From the NCBI RefSeq assembly GCF_010975005.1, contig NZ_JAAIVC010000001.1:62001-126000 (forward strand): a stretch of DNA of 64,000 bases. The letters are read 5' to 3'. The DNA comes from Caulobacter sp. 17J65-9 (GTDB lineage: Bacteria; Pseudomonadota; Alphaproteobacteria; Caulobacterales; Caulobacteraceae). Positions 10,301 to 17,582 of this stretch are shown here, one piece after another; position 1 is the stretch's first letter, and every line of letters begins with the position of its first letter. Below the pieces are notes generated by a model. The model was not told the DNA's origin. It saw only the letters and a list, made by a program, of their open reading frames with translations, and did not search any database. A program made the translations under genes and the position numbers.

Positions 10301-10417
10301 GGAGCCCACGAAGTCGCCAGCGCCGCCGCCCTGCGTCTGAGCCGCGCTGGCGCCCGGAATGGCGAAGGCGAGCGCCAGGGCGGCCGCGATGATCTTTCGC
10401 GTTCGGGAGACCGACAT
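7316..10417 (-). CDS. traN: TraN, giant Cys-rich mating-pair stabilisation adhesin
   Basis: 1033 aa against about 600 in F. It has a signal peptide (IIAAALALAFAIPGASA). The body is extremely rich in cysteine. Near residues 160-240 there are tandem DEDYVYxCKTGTxW units, and a later region holds at least three modules of about 110 aa, each with a TRTINGxxVTRDPW-like motif. The C-terminal portion (CCKDSGWGLELGLAQC, WCSKKAFFGACMEKSMRYC) is the conserved TraN core. TraN is an outer-membrane protein that contacts the recipient surface. The ATG overlaps the trbC stop (TGATG). The enlarged repeat region is the unusual part and probably affects recipient choice. Confidence 0.92.
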   Translation of the reverse strand: MSVSRTRKIIAAALALAFAIPGASAAQTQGGGAGDFVGSQPPPTLADPITTVPGADTNVAHWSGMWNDPAGLEQVGRNSVVGNELGGIVGSSAEGTAGQVSANDDWLQRSFDVLRQPGEHAGDLVTQPTEICETRQVTETREETSLYTCETGTPTQETVAECKRQYVPIFDTDYVYECKAGTQWSSTSKTCEPERVVVVDEDYVYSCKTGTEWTQTPASCTRKRVVVVDEDYVYGCQLTWNGTTHAPNQACNAAGQPGCSIQGGRTCTQPSNLPSSYTCQTGYSETASSGQCQGEAPQVTRTTWQYKCMYKAAKNARDDARYCPEFNNNSCAVTSYRAIPIFGLTGPYIHEVYATCTTQQTTRDDLEQTGTGTIVEDDEIDWAACSTYTGQSGCTLTGEVCLQQIGAKCKKAARTYSCTTRTQGAGCSPPAGMTLTGQRCLWSDSGGVCRLYENTYGDPTGGCATFQENYRCETQVGAAGPADSIPRDVVSDTWDNGCTALQGDGSCVRQTTTNTVGAQTRTINGLPVTRDPWEVREDYICWSSTSVNSCTPFTSCTQQSNVCASTDRNGVCTAWQRQYLCENPATGGGTPQSTPREVVSEYWTDPCAANRNDPTCKLTSNAVVIGSETRTINGMSVTRDPWKRRETWTCSTSSTVDTCGPVKTGCTLIGTSCGGTDPQGACSLNLNRYRCEEPKSGAGTPVDQPVDQTGGTWEEGACAPKADPNCQLQTANQCTQGAETRTVDGHPATATCWEQTDTYVCQRPGSKTSNCQPAAGCTLREQVCLEDETKPLSQCQSIENVYECTKATETTHEETSCETKICVGQDCYTQGGGEDGEPERGFPDALAALYVANEAGKDYSIEPSIFKGEPLRCRKAVLGFRNCCKDSGWGLELGLAQCDDQEKTLMLRQEAKATHYVGTWCSKKAFFGACMEKSMRYCAFEGSLAKIVQVEGRKQITKPWGSPKSPDCSGFTIEQFQRLDLSNVDFSEFTDDMMTKVMAPGEGGTVSRIQQSIEQMMGSGTPAVPPPLPGGGG
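8161..8869. repeat. Three degenerate ~330-bp direct repeats inside traN
   Basis: Similar segments occur at about 8161-8210, 8490-8543 and 8817-8869, spaced 327-330 bp (about 110 codons). The encoded motifs are ETRTVDGHPATATCW, ETRTINGMSVTRDPW and QTRTINGLPVTRDPW. Cys-rich linkers between them also align (for example CTLIGTSC and CTLREQVC). They look like duplicated extracellular modules. Confidence 0.75.
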
Positions 10418-11247
10418 CACCGGTCCTGCAGATCGGCGAGGAAGGACCGGGCCACGTTCGGCGCTTCGGAGCCGTCGAGGGCCAGCTGGCGCAGGGCCTC
10501 GGCCGTCGTGATGTTTCCGGAAATCTTGTCGTGCGGTGTGGCCGCGCTCGTGCAGTCGACGCCGTCCTGACAGGGCGTCACCGGCGCTGTGGCCACGATG
10601 AAGGTCGGTACACGGGTGACCCTGTAGGCGCGGAAGACCTGAGGCTCGATGGCAATGCCCGCCACGGACTGGGGATCGAAGACCTGTTTGGCGGCCGCGA
10701 GCGTCTGCTCGAAGGATCCGTTGACCAGGCCGCGGATCACCACCTTGCCGCCGATCGTCTGCGCCTCCGTCGCAAGCGCTTTCAGCGCCGCCGGCGGCAT
10801 CGAGAAGCTCACGGCGACGTAGAGCACGCCTTCCTGTTCGGGCCCGGCCAGCGGATCTCCGACCGCTTGGCCGAACACGTCGCCGCCGATCATGCCGAAG
10901 CCCCTGCGCACCCGCGCCTGGTTCTCCGCCGCCAGGCGGGCGGCCTCGGCCTGATAGGGGTTCCCACGCGTCTCGACCTGGTTGGCGAAGCCGCCGAGAT
11001 CTGACTTCAGCGCCTCGGCACGCTTGTTCGCGTCATCGATCAGCCGGCGGACTTCAGACGAGACCGCGTCCTGCGACTGCGCGGTCGCGGCGCCGGCCCA
11101 GCTGATAGCGGCGGCCATCACCAGCGAACCGACTGCGGTCGCGACTACCCAGCGAGTGCGCAGGCCCAGGAAGACCAGCGTACCCCCGACCAGCAGGCCC
11201 GCGACGAAATACGCCCAGCACTCAACAGAGCCAGTGAAGACAAACAT
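10417..11247 (-). CDS. trbC: TrbC, F-type pilin assembly protein
   Basis: 276 aa from the ATG at 11247, which sits 8 nt after the traU stop and has a TAAGG site. A longer frame starting at 11295 would overlap traU by 40 bp and is less likely. There are two N-terminal hydrophobic segments (WAYFVAGLLVGGTLVFLGL and VATAVGSLVMAAAISWAG), an Ala-rich helical middle, and the TrbC domain (VLYVAVSFSMPPAALKAL ... VTRVPTFIVA) at the C-terminus. TrbC acts in pilus assembly with TraW. Confidence 0.88.
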   Translation of the reverse strand: MFVFTGSVECWAYFVAGLLVGGTLVFLGLRTRWVVATAVGSLVMAAAISWAGAATAQSQDAVSSEVRRLIDDANKRAEALKSDLGGFANQVETRGNPYQAEAARLAAENQARVRRGFGMIGGDVFGQAVGDPLAGPEQEGVLYVAVSFSMPPAALKALATEAQTIGGKVVIRGLVNGSFEQTLAAAKQVFDPQSVAGIAIEPQVFRAYRVTRVPTFIVATAPVTPCQDGVDCTSAATPHDKISGNITTAEALRQLALDGSEAPNVARSFLADLQDR

Positions 11248-11255
11248 GGCGGGCC

Positions 11256-12296
11256 TTAGGGGATGATCGTCACGCAGCAATTGCGCTTGCGCCACACGAG
11301 GTAGCCGTAGTCCTCGCCCTTCATCGGGAGGGACTTCATGCCCTCGTAGGTCGCGGACACCCGGCCGATGTTCGGGCAGGTGAACGGCCCGGACTTGTGC
11401 GCTACCGGGTTCACCATCTGGAACCGGTACTGGCGCTTATCCATGATCGGCATTTTGTACTTTTCGCAGACGGCGCTCGGACCGCTGGTCCCGTCCGCGA
11501 GAAGCATGCGGTGCATCTTGTAGGCGAAGCGCTCGGCCGCCAGCACCGAGCCTTGGACGTCGCCGTACTCGCCCGAGATGTTGCCGCTCATCGGGTACAT
11601 CACGGTCTGGCAGCCCGCGCACCAGAACAGCTCGTGGCGCGAGCCGCCGGCCGAGGACGCCGCGCAGTCGACTGCGCAGGCGGCCGCCGCGATCGGATTG
11701 GCGAAGATCAGGGACTCCGGGTGGATCAGCGCGGCGAGGTGATCGTCGTTCCAGAGCGGATCGAGCTCGGTCAGGTACGCGATGTCGAACGACGTCCGTT
11801 CAAGGCAGAGGAAGTCGGTCAGCAGCTCGAGCCAGACCATGACCGGGTAGACGTACCAGTGGACATGGTAGCCCGAGAGGGTGCCGACGCCGTTGTCGGT
11901 GGAGTTCTCGGACTTGGCCGGGAAGCCGACGCCCGGGTCGATCGAGATCCCCCCGAGGTTCACGAAGCAGTACGGCTTGGTGGTCACGTCGGCGAGGCGG
12001 ACCGGCTCCCAGAAGCCGACCGCCAGGCCCACACGGACGAACAGCGGCGGCGGCGCCGGGCACACGCAGACCGGAGAGCCTGGGTTCGGAGTGTCCGGCT
12101 TGTCCCCCTTGAACAGCTGGATGTTGCCCAGCGAGAGCGGAAACAGGCAGGACCAGCACACGTCCCCGAAGGGGTTCGGGAACTTGCCCGTGCAGCTCTG
12201 CCCCTTGGGGGCCTCGACCGCGTTCGCCACGGTAGGGGCGCCGATCGCGAGGACGCCCGCCATCGCGCAGGCGATGAGGTTGCGCCACAGGCTCAC
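11256..12296 (-). CDS. traU: TraU, DNA transfer protein of the F-type channel
   Basis: 346 aa, close to F TraU (330 aa). It has a signal peptide followed by many cysteines, with the diagnostic CTGKFPNPFGDVCWSCLFPL near residues 36-55 and PVCVCPAPPPLFVRVGLAVG after it. TraU is periplasmic and is needed more for DNA transfer than for pilus growth. The GTG start overlaps the traW stop (GTGA). The cysteine content suggests dependence on the DsbC encoded upstream. Confidence 0.95.
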   Translation of the reverse strand: MSLWRNLIACAMAGVLAIGAPTVANAVEAPKGQSCTGKFPNPFGDVCWSCLFPLSLGNIQLFKGDKPDTPNPGSPVCVCPAPPPLFVRVGLAVGFWEPVRLADVTTKPYCFVNLGGISIDPGVGFPAKSENSTDNGVGTLSGYHVHWYVYPVMVWLELLTDFLCLERTSFDIAYLTELDPLWNDDHLAALIHPESLIFANPIAAAACAVDCAASSAGGSRHELFWCAGCQTVMYPMSGNISGEYGDVQGSVLAAERFAYKMHRMLLADGTSGPSAVCEKYKMPIMDKRQYRFQMVNPVAHKSGPFTCPNIGRVSATYEGMKSLPMKGEDYGYLVWRKRNCCVTIIP

Positions 12297-12922
12297 GGCT
12301 TCACCTCCGATACGCGCAGCCTGGAGCCTTCGCGTTCGACGATGGCCGGGACCTGGCGCAGCCCGAAGTGGCCCGAGAGGCGGCCCTCCTGGTCAAAGTA
12401 GACCTGCCTCTTGCGCTTTCTCATGAGTTCGAGCGGCGCGCCGTCGACCAGCACGACGCGGCCGCGGCGCTCGCCGATCTGGCCGAGCTTTTTGAAGGCG
12501 AATTCCACCTGGCGCGGGTCGTCGCCGTTGATGAAGATCAGCACCCGGTCGAAGCCTGGCAGACGATCGAGCGGGTTCAGGCGCTCGCCGGCGCGCGCGA
12601 ACACGCGGCCCTGCGGGTCTGAAAAATCCTTCGGCACGATGATCGTCGGATCGAACAGCCAAGAGCGCGGCTCGACGGTCGTGCGCAGGCCGTCTACGGC
12701 GCGCGGACGCTCGACGCGCTTCTTCACCCGCGCCGTGAACTCCTTCTGCAGGGAGTCCAGCTTGCCCGCTTGCTGCGCCTTGCGCAGCTTCGCGGCGATG
12801 TATTCCAGGATGTCGGTTTCTGCGATCGTGAACGTGTGCCCGATCGTGCCGAGGTCCTTCGCTTGCGCCGCGCCGGCGGCCGCGATCGCGGTGGCCAACA
12901 CCATGCCCCCGAGCCGCTTCAC
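12293..12922 (-). CDS. traW: TraW, pilus assembly protein
   Basis: 209 aa (F TraW 210 aa). Signal peptide KRLGGMVLATAIAAAGAAQA. The mature protein contains GTIGHTFTIAETDILEYI and the TraW core PRSWLFDPTIIVPKDFSDPQG, then RVLIFINGDDPRQVEFA. The start is GTG at 12922, which overlaps the peptidase stop codon (GTGA); a longer in-frame extension upstream has no coding character. It acts with TraU and TrbC in the periplasm. Confidence 0.93.
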   Translation of the reverse strand: MKRLGGMVLATAIAAAGAAQAKDLGTIGHTFTIAETDILEYIAAKLRKAQQAGKLDSLQKEFTARVKKRVERPRAVDGLRTTVEPRSWLFDPTIIVPKDFSDPQGRVFARAGERLNPLDRLPGFDRVLIFINGDDPRQVEFAFKKLGQIGERRGRVVLVDGAPLELMRKRKRQVYFDQEGRLSGHFGLRQVPAIVEREGSRLRVSEVKP

Positions 12923-13410
12923 AGCACCGGCCTCGCGACGCCCTGAATCCGCGCGGCGCTGATCCAGCCCATGTGCGCGTAGCGACTGTCGAAGGAGTCT
13001 GTGTGGTCGCCCACGACGAAATACTGGCCGGCCGGGATGACGCCGACAGGACCGAGCGGCGCCTCGTCGCCCATTCTGGAGCGCTCTTTTGCGCGGCCGA
13101 CGAACCGGCCCGCGACGTAGAACTCGCGGCCGCGAGCCTCCACGAGGTCGCCAGGCACACCCACGACGCGCTTCACGAATTTCGCGCTCGTCGGATAGTA
13201 CGGGTTCGCCGGCGGGTGAAACTGGACCAGCTCGCCACGCCGCGGCGTTCGGTCTTCGCGGTCCACGACGTACGCCCAGTTCGACAGGCTCTCGGTCGTG
13301 TTCACGCCGAATTCGTAGCGCTCGTGGACGACGCCCACGGCGCACACACCAGCCAGCAAGGCGCCCAGCGCCGCCAGCCGCTCGACCGCCTTCTTAGACA
13401 GTCGCGTCAT
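12919..13410 (-). CDS. S26-family conjugative signal peptidase (TraF/TrhF type)
   Basis: 163 aa with one N-terminal membrane anchor (LAALGALLAGVCAVGVV). The S26 boxes are visible: a candidate Ser nucleophile in NTTESLSNWAYVV, the Lys region KFVKRVVGVPGD, and the C-terminal box VVGDHTDSFDSRY. It probably processes the TraA pilin precursor or another Tra protein, as TrhF/TraF-type peptidases do. The ATG at 13410 overlaps the previous stop (ATGA). F itself relies on host LepB, so this gene is characteristic of non-F relatives of the system. Confidence 0.9.
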   Translation of the reverse strand: MTRLSKKAVERLAALGALLAGVCAVGVVHERYEFGVNTTESLSNWAYVVDREDRTPRRGELVQFHPPANPYYPTSAKFVKRVVGVPGDLVEARGREFYVAGRFVGRAKERSRMGDEAPLGPVGVIPAGQYFVVGDHTDSFDSRYAHMGWISAARIQGVARPVL

Positions 13411-13667
13411 GCCACCACCTCGTTTGCTTGCAGCAGGGCCCTGGCTTCGTCGGTCAGGCGCATCTCGGCGTCGAAGTAGGGCATGAGCCGCTTGGTCGAC
13501 TCCGGCCCGATCTCCAGCGTGACCTCGCGCCCGTTCTCCATGACCTTCACGGCCCGCATGGCGGCCGGGGCGTGCGTCGAGCGGCGCGGAAACTGCCACT
13601 TCGTGGGGAACGGCTCTTCCAGGTGGAACCGCAGGAAGGCCAACTCTTCTTCCCGGAGCTCCCTCAC
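13407..13667 (-). CDS. Unknown small tra-operon protein
   Basis: 86 aa and not recognised. A soluble, acidic/basic protein containing ELAFLRFHLEEPFPTKWQF and MENGREVTLEIGPESTKRL. It has no signal peptide or membrane helix. It starts at GTG 13667, overlapping the trbI stop (GTGA), and ends in an ATGA overlap with the peptidase gene, so it is tightly held in the operon. Either a cytoplasmic factor for the transfer apparatus or a regulator is possible. Confidence 0.7.
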   Translation of the reverse strand: MRELREEELAFLRFHLEEPFPTKWQFPRRSTHAPAAMRAVKVMENGREVTLEIGPESTKRLMPYFDAEMRLTDEARALLQANEVVA

Positions 13668-14149
13668 CGGCGAGCCAAGCCCGCCTCCGGGGTTGCAGCC
13701 AGGCCCGGCAGGGCGAGGCCGGCGGGCTTCGGGCCGGCGACCGGCGCCATGGCGGACTTCACGGCCGCGTCGACCACTGCGGTCCAGTCGGCCTGCTCGC
13801 CGGCGAGCACGCACTCGCGCGCGAGCACGATGACACCGTCCTCGGTAGCGACGCGCTTGAGCGTGTCCTGGCTCACCGCAAGGTAAGTTTCCATGCGGAT
13901 CCGCGCCTGATCCGGTGTGATCTGGCCCAAGGCTTCGCGCGCAATGAAGCCCTGAGTCAGTTCCGTGATGCCCACGGTGACGATCTTTGGCGGTTTGCGA
14001 GTGACTAGGGCCGCCCAGGCGCCAACATTCGAGACGACCAGCAGCGCGATCATCGCCCCCGTCACCTGACCCTTTGACGGCCCCCACTTGCGCAACCACG
14101 CGCGCAGCGACGGCTTGCCCTGCATCGGGGCGTCCGCTTGGTCCGACAT
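13664..14149 (-). CDS. trbI: TrbI, F-type transfer protein
   Basis: 161 aa (F TrbI 128 aa). One N-terminal membrane helix (GAMIALLVVSNVGAWAALV) and a periplasmic domain containing KIVTVGITELTQGFIAREA. In F, TrbI affects pilus outgrowth and retraction. The start at 14149 is set by a one-base TGATG overlap with the upstream gene. The last 35 residues are Ala/Pro/Gly-rich and look unstructured. Confidence 0.85.
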   Translation of the reverse strand: MSDQADAPMQGKPSLRAWLRKWGPSKGQVTGAMIALLVVSNVGAWAALVTRKPPKIVTVGITELTQGFIAREALGQITPDQARIRMETYLAVSQDTLKRVATEDGVIVLARECVLAGEQADWTAVVDAAVKSAMAPVAGPKPAGLALPGLAATPEAGLARR

Positions 14150-14490
14150 CACCACTGTCCTTTGATCTGACTGCCGGCGTCGCTGCGCGCGCCCGTCCGG
14201 CTGTTTCGGAACCACCCCACGAGAGCGGTCAGGACGGCCCATACGCCGACCAGAGCCGCCAGCACGGGCCCCCGCGCCTCGTCCGAGGCGTTCGCGTAGT
14301 GGGTCCAGAAGCTCCCCCAGATGCGCGCGGCGGCGCTTAGGGTCATGCCCCCGAGACCAAGGCTCACCACCCCCATCAGGCCTACAGCCATGAGCCCGTT
14401 CTCGACCAGGCGGCCGGCCATGGCGGCGATACTCAGATCGGAGTTCGGGCCCCGGCTGCGCCCCTCCGAGGTCCACGTCACAAGGCTCAT
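14149..14490 (-). CDS. Unknown tra-operon membrane protein
   Basis: 113 aa and not recognised. Two predicted helices: GLMAVGLMGVVSLGLGGMTL and GPVLAALVGVWAVLTALVGWF. It lies exactly between traC and trbI with an ATGA overlap to traC and TGATG to trbI. No F counterpart is known to me at this position, although small membrane proteins are often found there in related operons. Role unknown. Confidence 0.7.
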   Translation of the reverse strand: MSLVTWTSEGRSRGPNSDLSIAAMAGRLVENGLMAVGLMGVVSLGLGGMTLSAAARIWGSFWTHYANASDEARGPVLAALVGVWAVLTALVGWFRNSRTGARSDAGSQIKGQW

Positions 14491-17132
14491 GCCGCCGCCC
14501 TCCGGGAGTGAGCGGCGGCCCCTTGCAGGGCGTCGAGCACGGCCGGCGCGCCCCGGTACGCGACCTCGCGGACGGCGTCCTTCATTGCCCAGCCCAGCTC
14601 GCGCAGACCGTCGATCGCGGCGAACACGTTGGGCTTCGACGAGTAGAGCGTGGCCGAGTACGGATCGAGGATCAGCCGGCCCAGGAAGCTCCCGCCCGGG
14701 ACCATGATCACCATTTCTGAGTATTCGCCCTCGACGACCTTGAGGGACTTCATCAGCACCATCGTCGGCTCGCTGATCTTCAAGCGAGCGTTCTCGCGGA
14801 ACTGCTCCAGCGACTCGTCCTTCAGGCGCAGGACGACGACGTGGTCGCTGTTCTCGATGCAGGCGGTCGCGCCGGCGGTCTTGTAGTAGTCGTTGAGCGA
14901 CTGCGTCCCGGTGATGATGGCGCCGCCTTCCTTACGGCAGCGGCGCGCCATCCCTTCGATGAACTTGCCCGTCGCCCCGTCCGACAGGAGCTGCCAGGCC
15001 TCGTCGATGATGAGCGCTTTCTTCTGCTCCCGCCCGCCCACCTTCATGCGCTGGCGGATCATGAACAGCAGCGCGAGGATCACGACGGCGCGCAGCGCCG
15101 GCTTGGACTCGAGGTCCGACATCTCGAACACCGTGTAGGGGTTCGTCATGTCCAGGTTGGCCCGGCCGTTGAAGTAGCCGCCGTACGTACCTTTGCTGGT
15201 GTAAGCCTGCATCGAGAGCGCGAGATCACGGCCGCGCTCGCCGAAGTCCGGGTGCATCAGGCCGGCGACGACGTCATCGAACGTGCCGCTGGCGCCCTTG
15301 GCCTCCCAAACTTCGCCGATCACCCGCTCGAGGGCTCCGGCCTCCTCGTCGGTGGCCAGCCGATCGCCGCGCGCCATCTGCGTGCAGACCAGCAGCAGCA
15401 TGCTCTTGCACTCGACGAGATAGTCCGGGCTCTCCCTGGCGAAGCCCTCGTCGATCATGCTGAACGGGTTGATGCAGATCCTCTTGTCCAGGTCGAACTG
15501 GATGAAGGCGCCGTCCAGAAGCAGGCACGAATTGCGGAACGAGAAGCCGTCGTCGATGACCATGACGTGCGCGCCAGCCCCGAGAAGGCTGGCGGCCATG
15601 TCCTGCATCAGCACGGATTTTCCCGAGCCCGACGAGCCGACGACGGCGCAGTTGTGGTTGCCTTCGGAGTTGCCGAAGATCGAGTAGTAGAAGAGCTGGC
15701 CGCGGCGCCCCGAGAACAGCATGTGCGGTGTGTCGGGATAGCCCAGGAACTCGCCCTGCAGCGGCGCCAGGCGGGCTGAAACCGTCGAGGGCATCCGCCG
15801 CACGCGCCCGGTCTTCTGCAGATCCTCGGCCATGCCCGAGCTGAAGCCCAGCGGCAGGCATGTCAGCAGGGTCTGCAGGTGGATGTCGTCGTGCCGCTCG
15901 ATGTCGAAGCCACAGGAGCGCCAGACAGCGCGAAGCTGGCGCTCCGCCTGGACCGCATCCCGCTTCGGCGAGACCGTCAGGATGAACATGCCGACGTGCC
16001 CGAGGAGGGCGCCTTCGGCGACGTCCTCCATCACCCAGCTCCACTCCTCAGCCGCCTTGCGGGTCTCGGGGACCATGCCGCCGAGACGGTTGCTGGCGGC
16101 CTGGGTGGTGCGGATGCGCTTGAACTCCGCCGTGGAGCGCGACTTCTCCGGCGTCATGTTCGTGAAGACGGTCACGATCAGGGTCGGACCGACCAACCGA
16201 AGCTGGTCGTTGAACATGTCGCCGAGCAGCCGGCTCATCCGCGCCTGGCTCCAGATGCGCGGGAACTTCCGCACGGCGAAGCCCCTCATCTGGAACTGCT
16301 CGTCCTTGCCGCCGCTCTCGCGGATCAGCGCGACGGCCTTCGCATCGGACTCGTCGAGCACCAGGTCATCGCCCTCGCTTCGCGCGGCGACGTCGATGCG
16401 ATCCCGGAAGACGGCGTAGCGAGTGTCCCACCCCACCATCTGTTCGTTCAGGTACTGGGTGTCGTCGTAGCCGCGCGCCGCCCTGCGCACGTTGGTGGAC
16501 GGATTAAGAATGTCGCCAACGACGTCGATCAGGTCGGCGGGATGAAGGGTCTTCGTGAAGCTCCGCATCGCCTTGAAGTCGGCGGCAAACTTCGCGCGGG
16601 CCTCGGTCAACTCGTCGGCGGCTTCCGACTCCAGCGTGCCGTCCATCTCGACGGCGATGAAGATGCGAAAGTCGCGAAAATAGAACGGCGCGTGCGCCGA
16701 GGCCGACTCCCAGGCGCCCTTGCGCAGGAAGTCGTAGCGGTGCTTGCCCAGCTCTTCGAACACGCCGCCCTGGCGCGCACGGACCTTCGCCCACTTGCCG
16801 ATCAGGTCGCCGATCTTTGGTGAGGCGTAGGTGATGATCTGGCAGGTCGCGCCCTGCGGCACGGCGTGGGCGCAGAGCTCCTCGAGCATGCGGGCCTGCA
16901 CGTCGTCCGAACCGACCAGCGGGATGACTTCCAGAACCCACCCGAGGCTCTTGTCCTGGACGAACAGCTCACGCTGCGCGTCCCACTGGCGATACGGCAG
17001 CAGCGCCGAGAGCGTCGCGTGGCCGTGAAAGCCGCGCGGCGCTTCCGCCGGCGGCGGCTCGTCGAAAATCGCCTTCGCTCCGCGCTGCAGCGCGTCCCCG
17101 GCGAGCTTTTGGAAGTCGAACCCCGGCAGCAT
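14487..17132 (-). CDS. traC: TraC, VirB4-like ATPase of the transfer system
   Basis: 881 aa (F TraC 875 aa). Walker A VVGSSGSGKSVLMQD at about residue 495 and Walker B KKALIIDEAWQLL at about residue 705. The N-terminal TraC/VirB4 domain includes RQWDAQRELFVQDKSLGWVL. It is a cytoplasmic motor bound to the inner-membrane complex that powers pilus assembly. The start codon has AGGGCGAG upstream and lies 9 nt after traV. It is intact and of normal length. Confidence 0.96.
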   Translation of the reverse strand: MLPGFDFQKLAGDALQRGAKAIFDEPPPAEAPRGFHGHATLSALLPYRQWDAQRELFVQDKSLGWVLEVIPLVGSDDVQARMLEELCAHAVPQGATCQIITYASPKIGDLIGKWAKVRARQGGVFEELGKHRYDFLRKGAWESASAHAPFYFRDFRIFIAVEMDGTLESEAADELTEARAKFAADFKAMRSFTKTLHPADLIDVVGDILNPSTNVRRAARGYDDTQYLNEQMVGWDTRYAVFRDRIDVAARSEGDDLVLDESDAKAVALIRESGGKDEQFQMRGFAVRKFPRIWSQARMSRLLGDMFNDQLRLVGPTLIVTVFTNMTPEKSRSTAEFKRIRTTQAASNRLGGMVPETRKAAEEWSWVMEDVAEGALLGHVGMFILTVSPKRDAVQAERQLRAVWRSCGFDIERHDDIHLQTLLTCLPLGFSSGMAEDLQKTGRVRRMPSTVSARLAPLQGEFLGYPDTPHMLFSGRRGQLFYYSIFGNSEGNHNCAVVGSSGSGKSVLMQDMAASLLGAGAHVMVIDDGFSFRNSCLLLDGAFIQFDLDKRICINPFSMIDEGFARESPDYLVECKSMLLLVCTQMARGDRLATDEEAGALERVIGEVWEAKGASGTFDDVVAGLMHPDFGERGRDLALSMQAYTSKGTYGGYFNGRANLDMTNPYTVFEMSDLESKPALRAVVILALLFMIRQRMKVGGREQKKALIIDEAWQLLSDGATGKFIEGMARRCRKEGGAIITGTQSLNDYYKTAGATACIENSDHVVVLRLKDESLEQFRENARLKISEPTMVLMKSLKVVEGEYSEMVIMVPGGSFLGRLILDPYSATLYSSKPNVFAAIDGLRELGWAMKDAVREVAYRGAPAVLDALQGAAAHSRRAAA

Positions 17133-17141
17133 CGCTCGCCC

Positions 17142-17582
17142 TTACTTGGAGGCCGTACGAGCGCTGGCCGCCTCTGGCAGCGGCTTCACGACAAAGGCTT
17201 CGGGGGCCGCGCCGGGCCCCCACCATCCGCCCGGGCGCATGACCGCGTACACTTCAGAGCGCGTGTAGTAGTCGCCGACCCGATCGACGAACGGAGCGAA
17301 GACGATCCGCATCACCTGGTCGCCCTCGCGTAGAGGGAAGCCTGGTCCTTGCGACGCACGCGGCACGTCCTTCCACCAGCGGACGACTTCCGCCCCCTCG
17401 ATGGTGGTGCGCGCGGCGGCGTTGATCACGCCGCTGCTGGCCGGCCCCATCCCGCGGTCGATCTCCTCGATCGACGCGCACGTCGCGCCTTCGGGCGCCT
17501 TGCACGCCCAGCTGCCCTTGGTGTTGGTCGCGCAACCCGCAAGCGCGAACCCGGCGAGGCCCAGGATCAGCGCCGCCCTCAC
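17142..17582 (-). CDS. traV: TraV, outer-membrane lipoprotein of the core complex
   Basis: 146 aa (F TraV 171 aa). Lipobox LAGFALAGC places the lipidated Cys near residue 17, followed by CKAPEGATCASIEEI, where two further cysteines resemble those of F TraV. TraV is the VirB7-like lipoprotein that joins TraK and TraB. It starts at GTG 17582, overlapping the dsbC stop (GTGA). Confidence 0.85.
   Translation of the reverse strand: MRAALILGLAGFALAGCATNTKGSWACKAPEGATCASIEEIDRGMGPASSGVINAAARTTIEGAEVVRWWKDVPRASQGPGFPLREGDQVMRIVFAPFVDRVGDYYTRSEVYAVMRPGGWWGPGAAPEAFVVKPLPEAASARTASK

Noticed and set aside
12923-13345. N-terminal extension of traW upstream of the GTG
   Set aside because: The extension is Arg-rich, overlaps the peptidase gene in another frame and would bury the signal peptide. 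The GTGA overlap gives a normal-length TraW.
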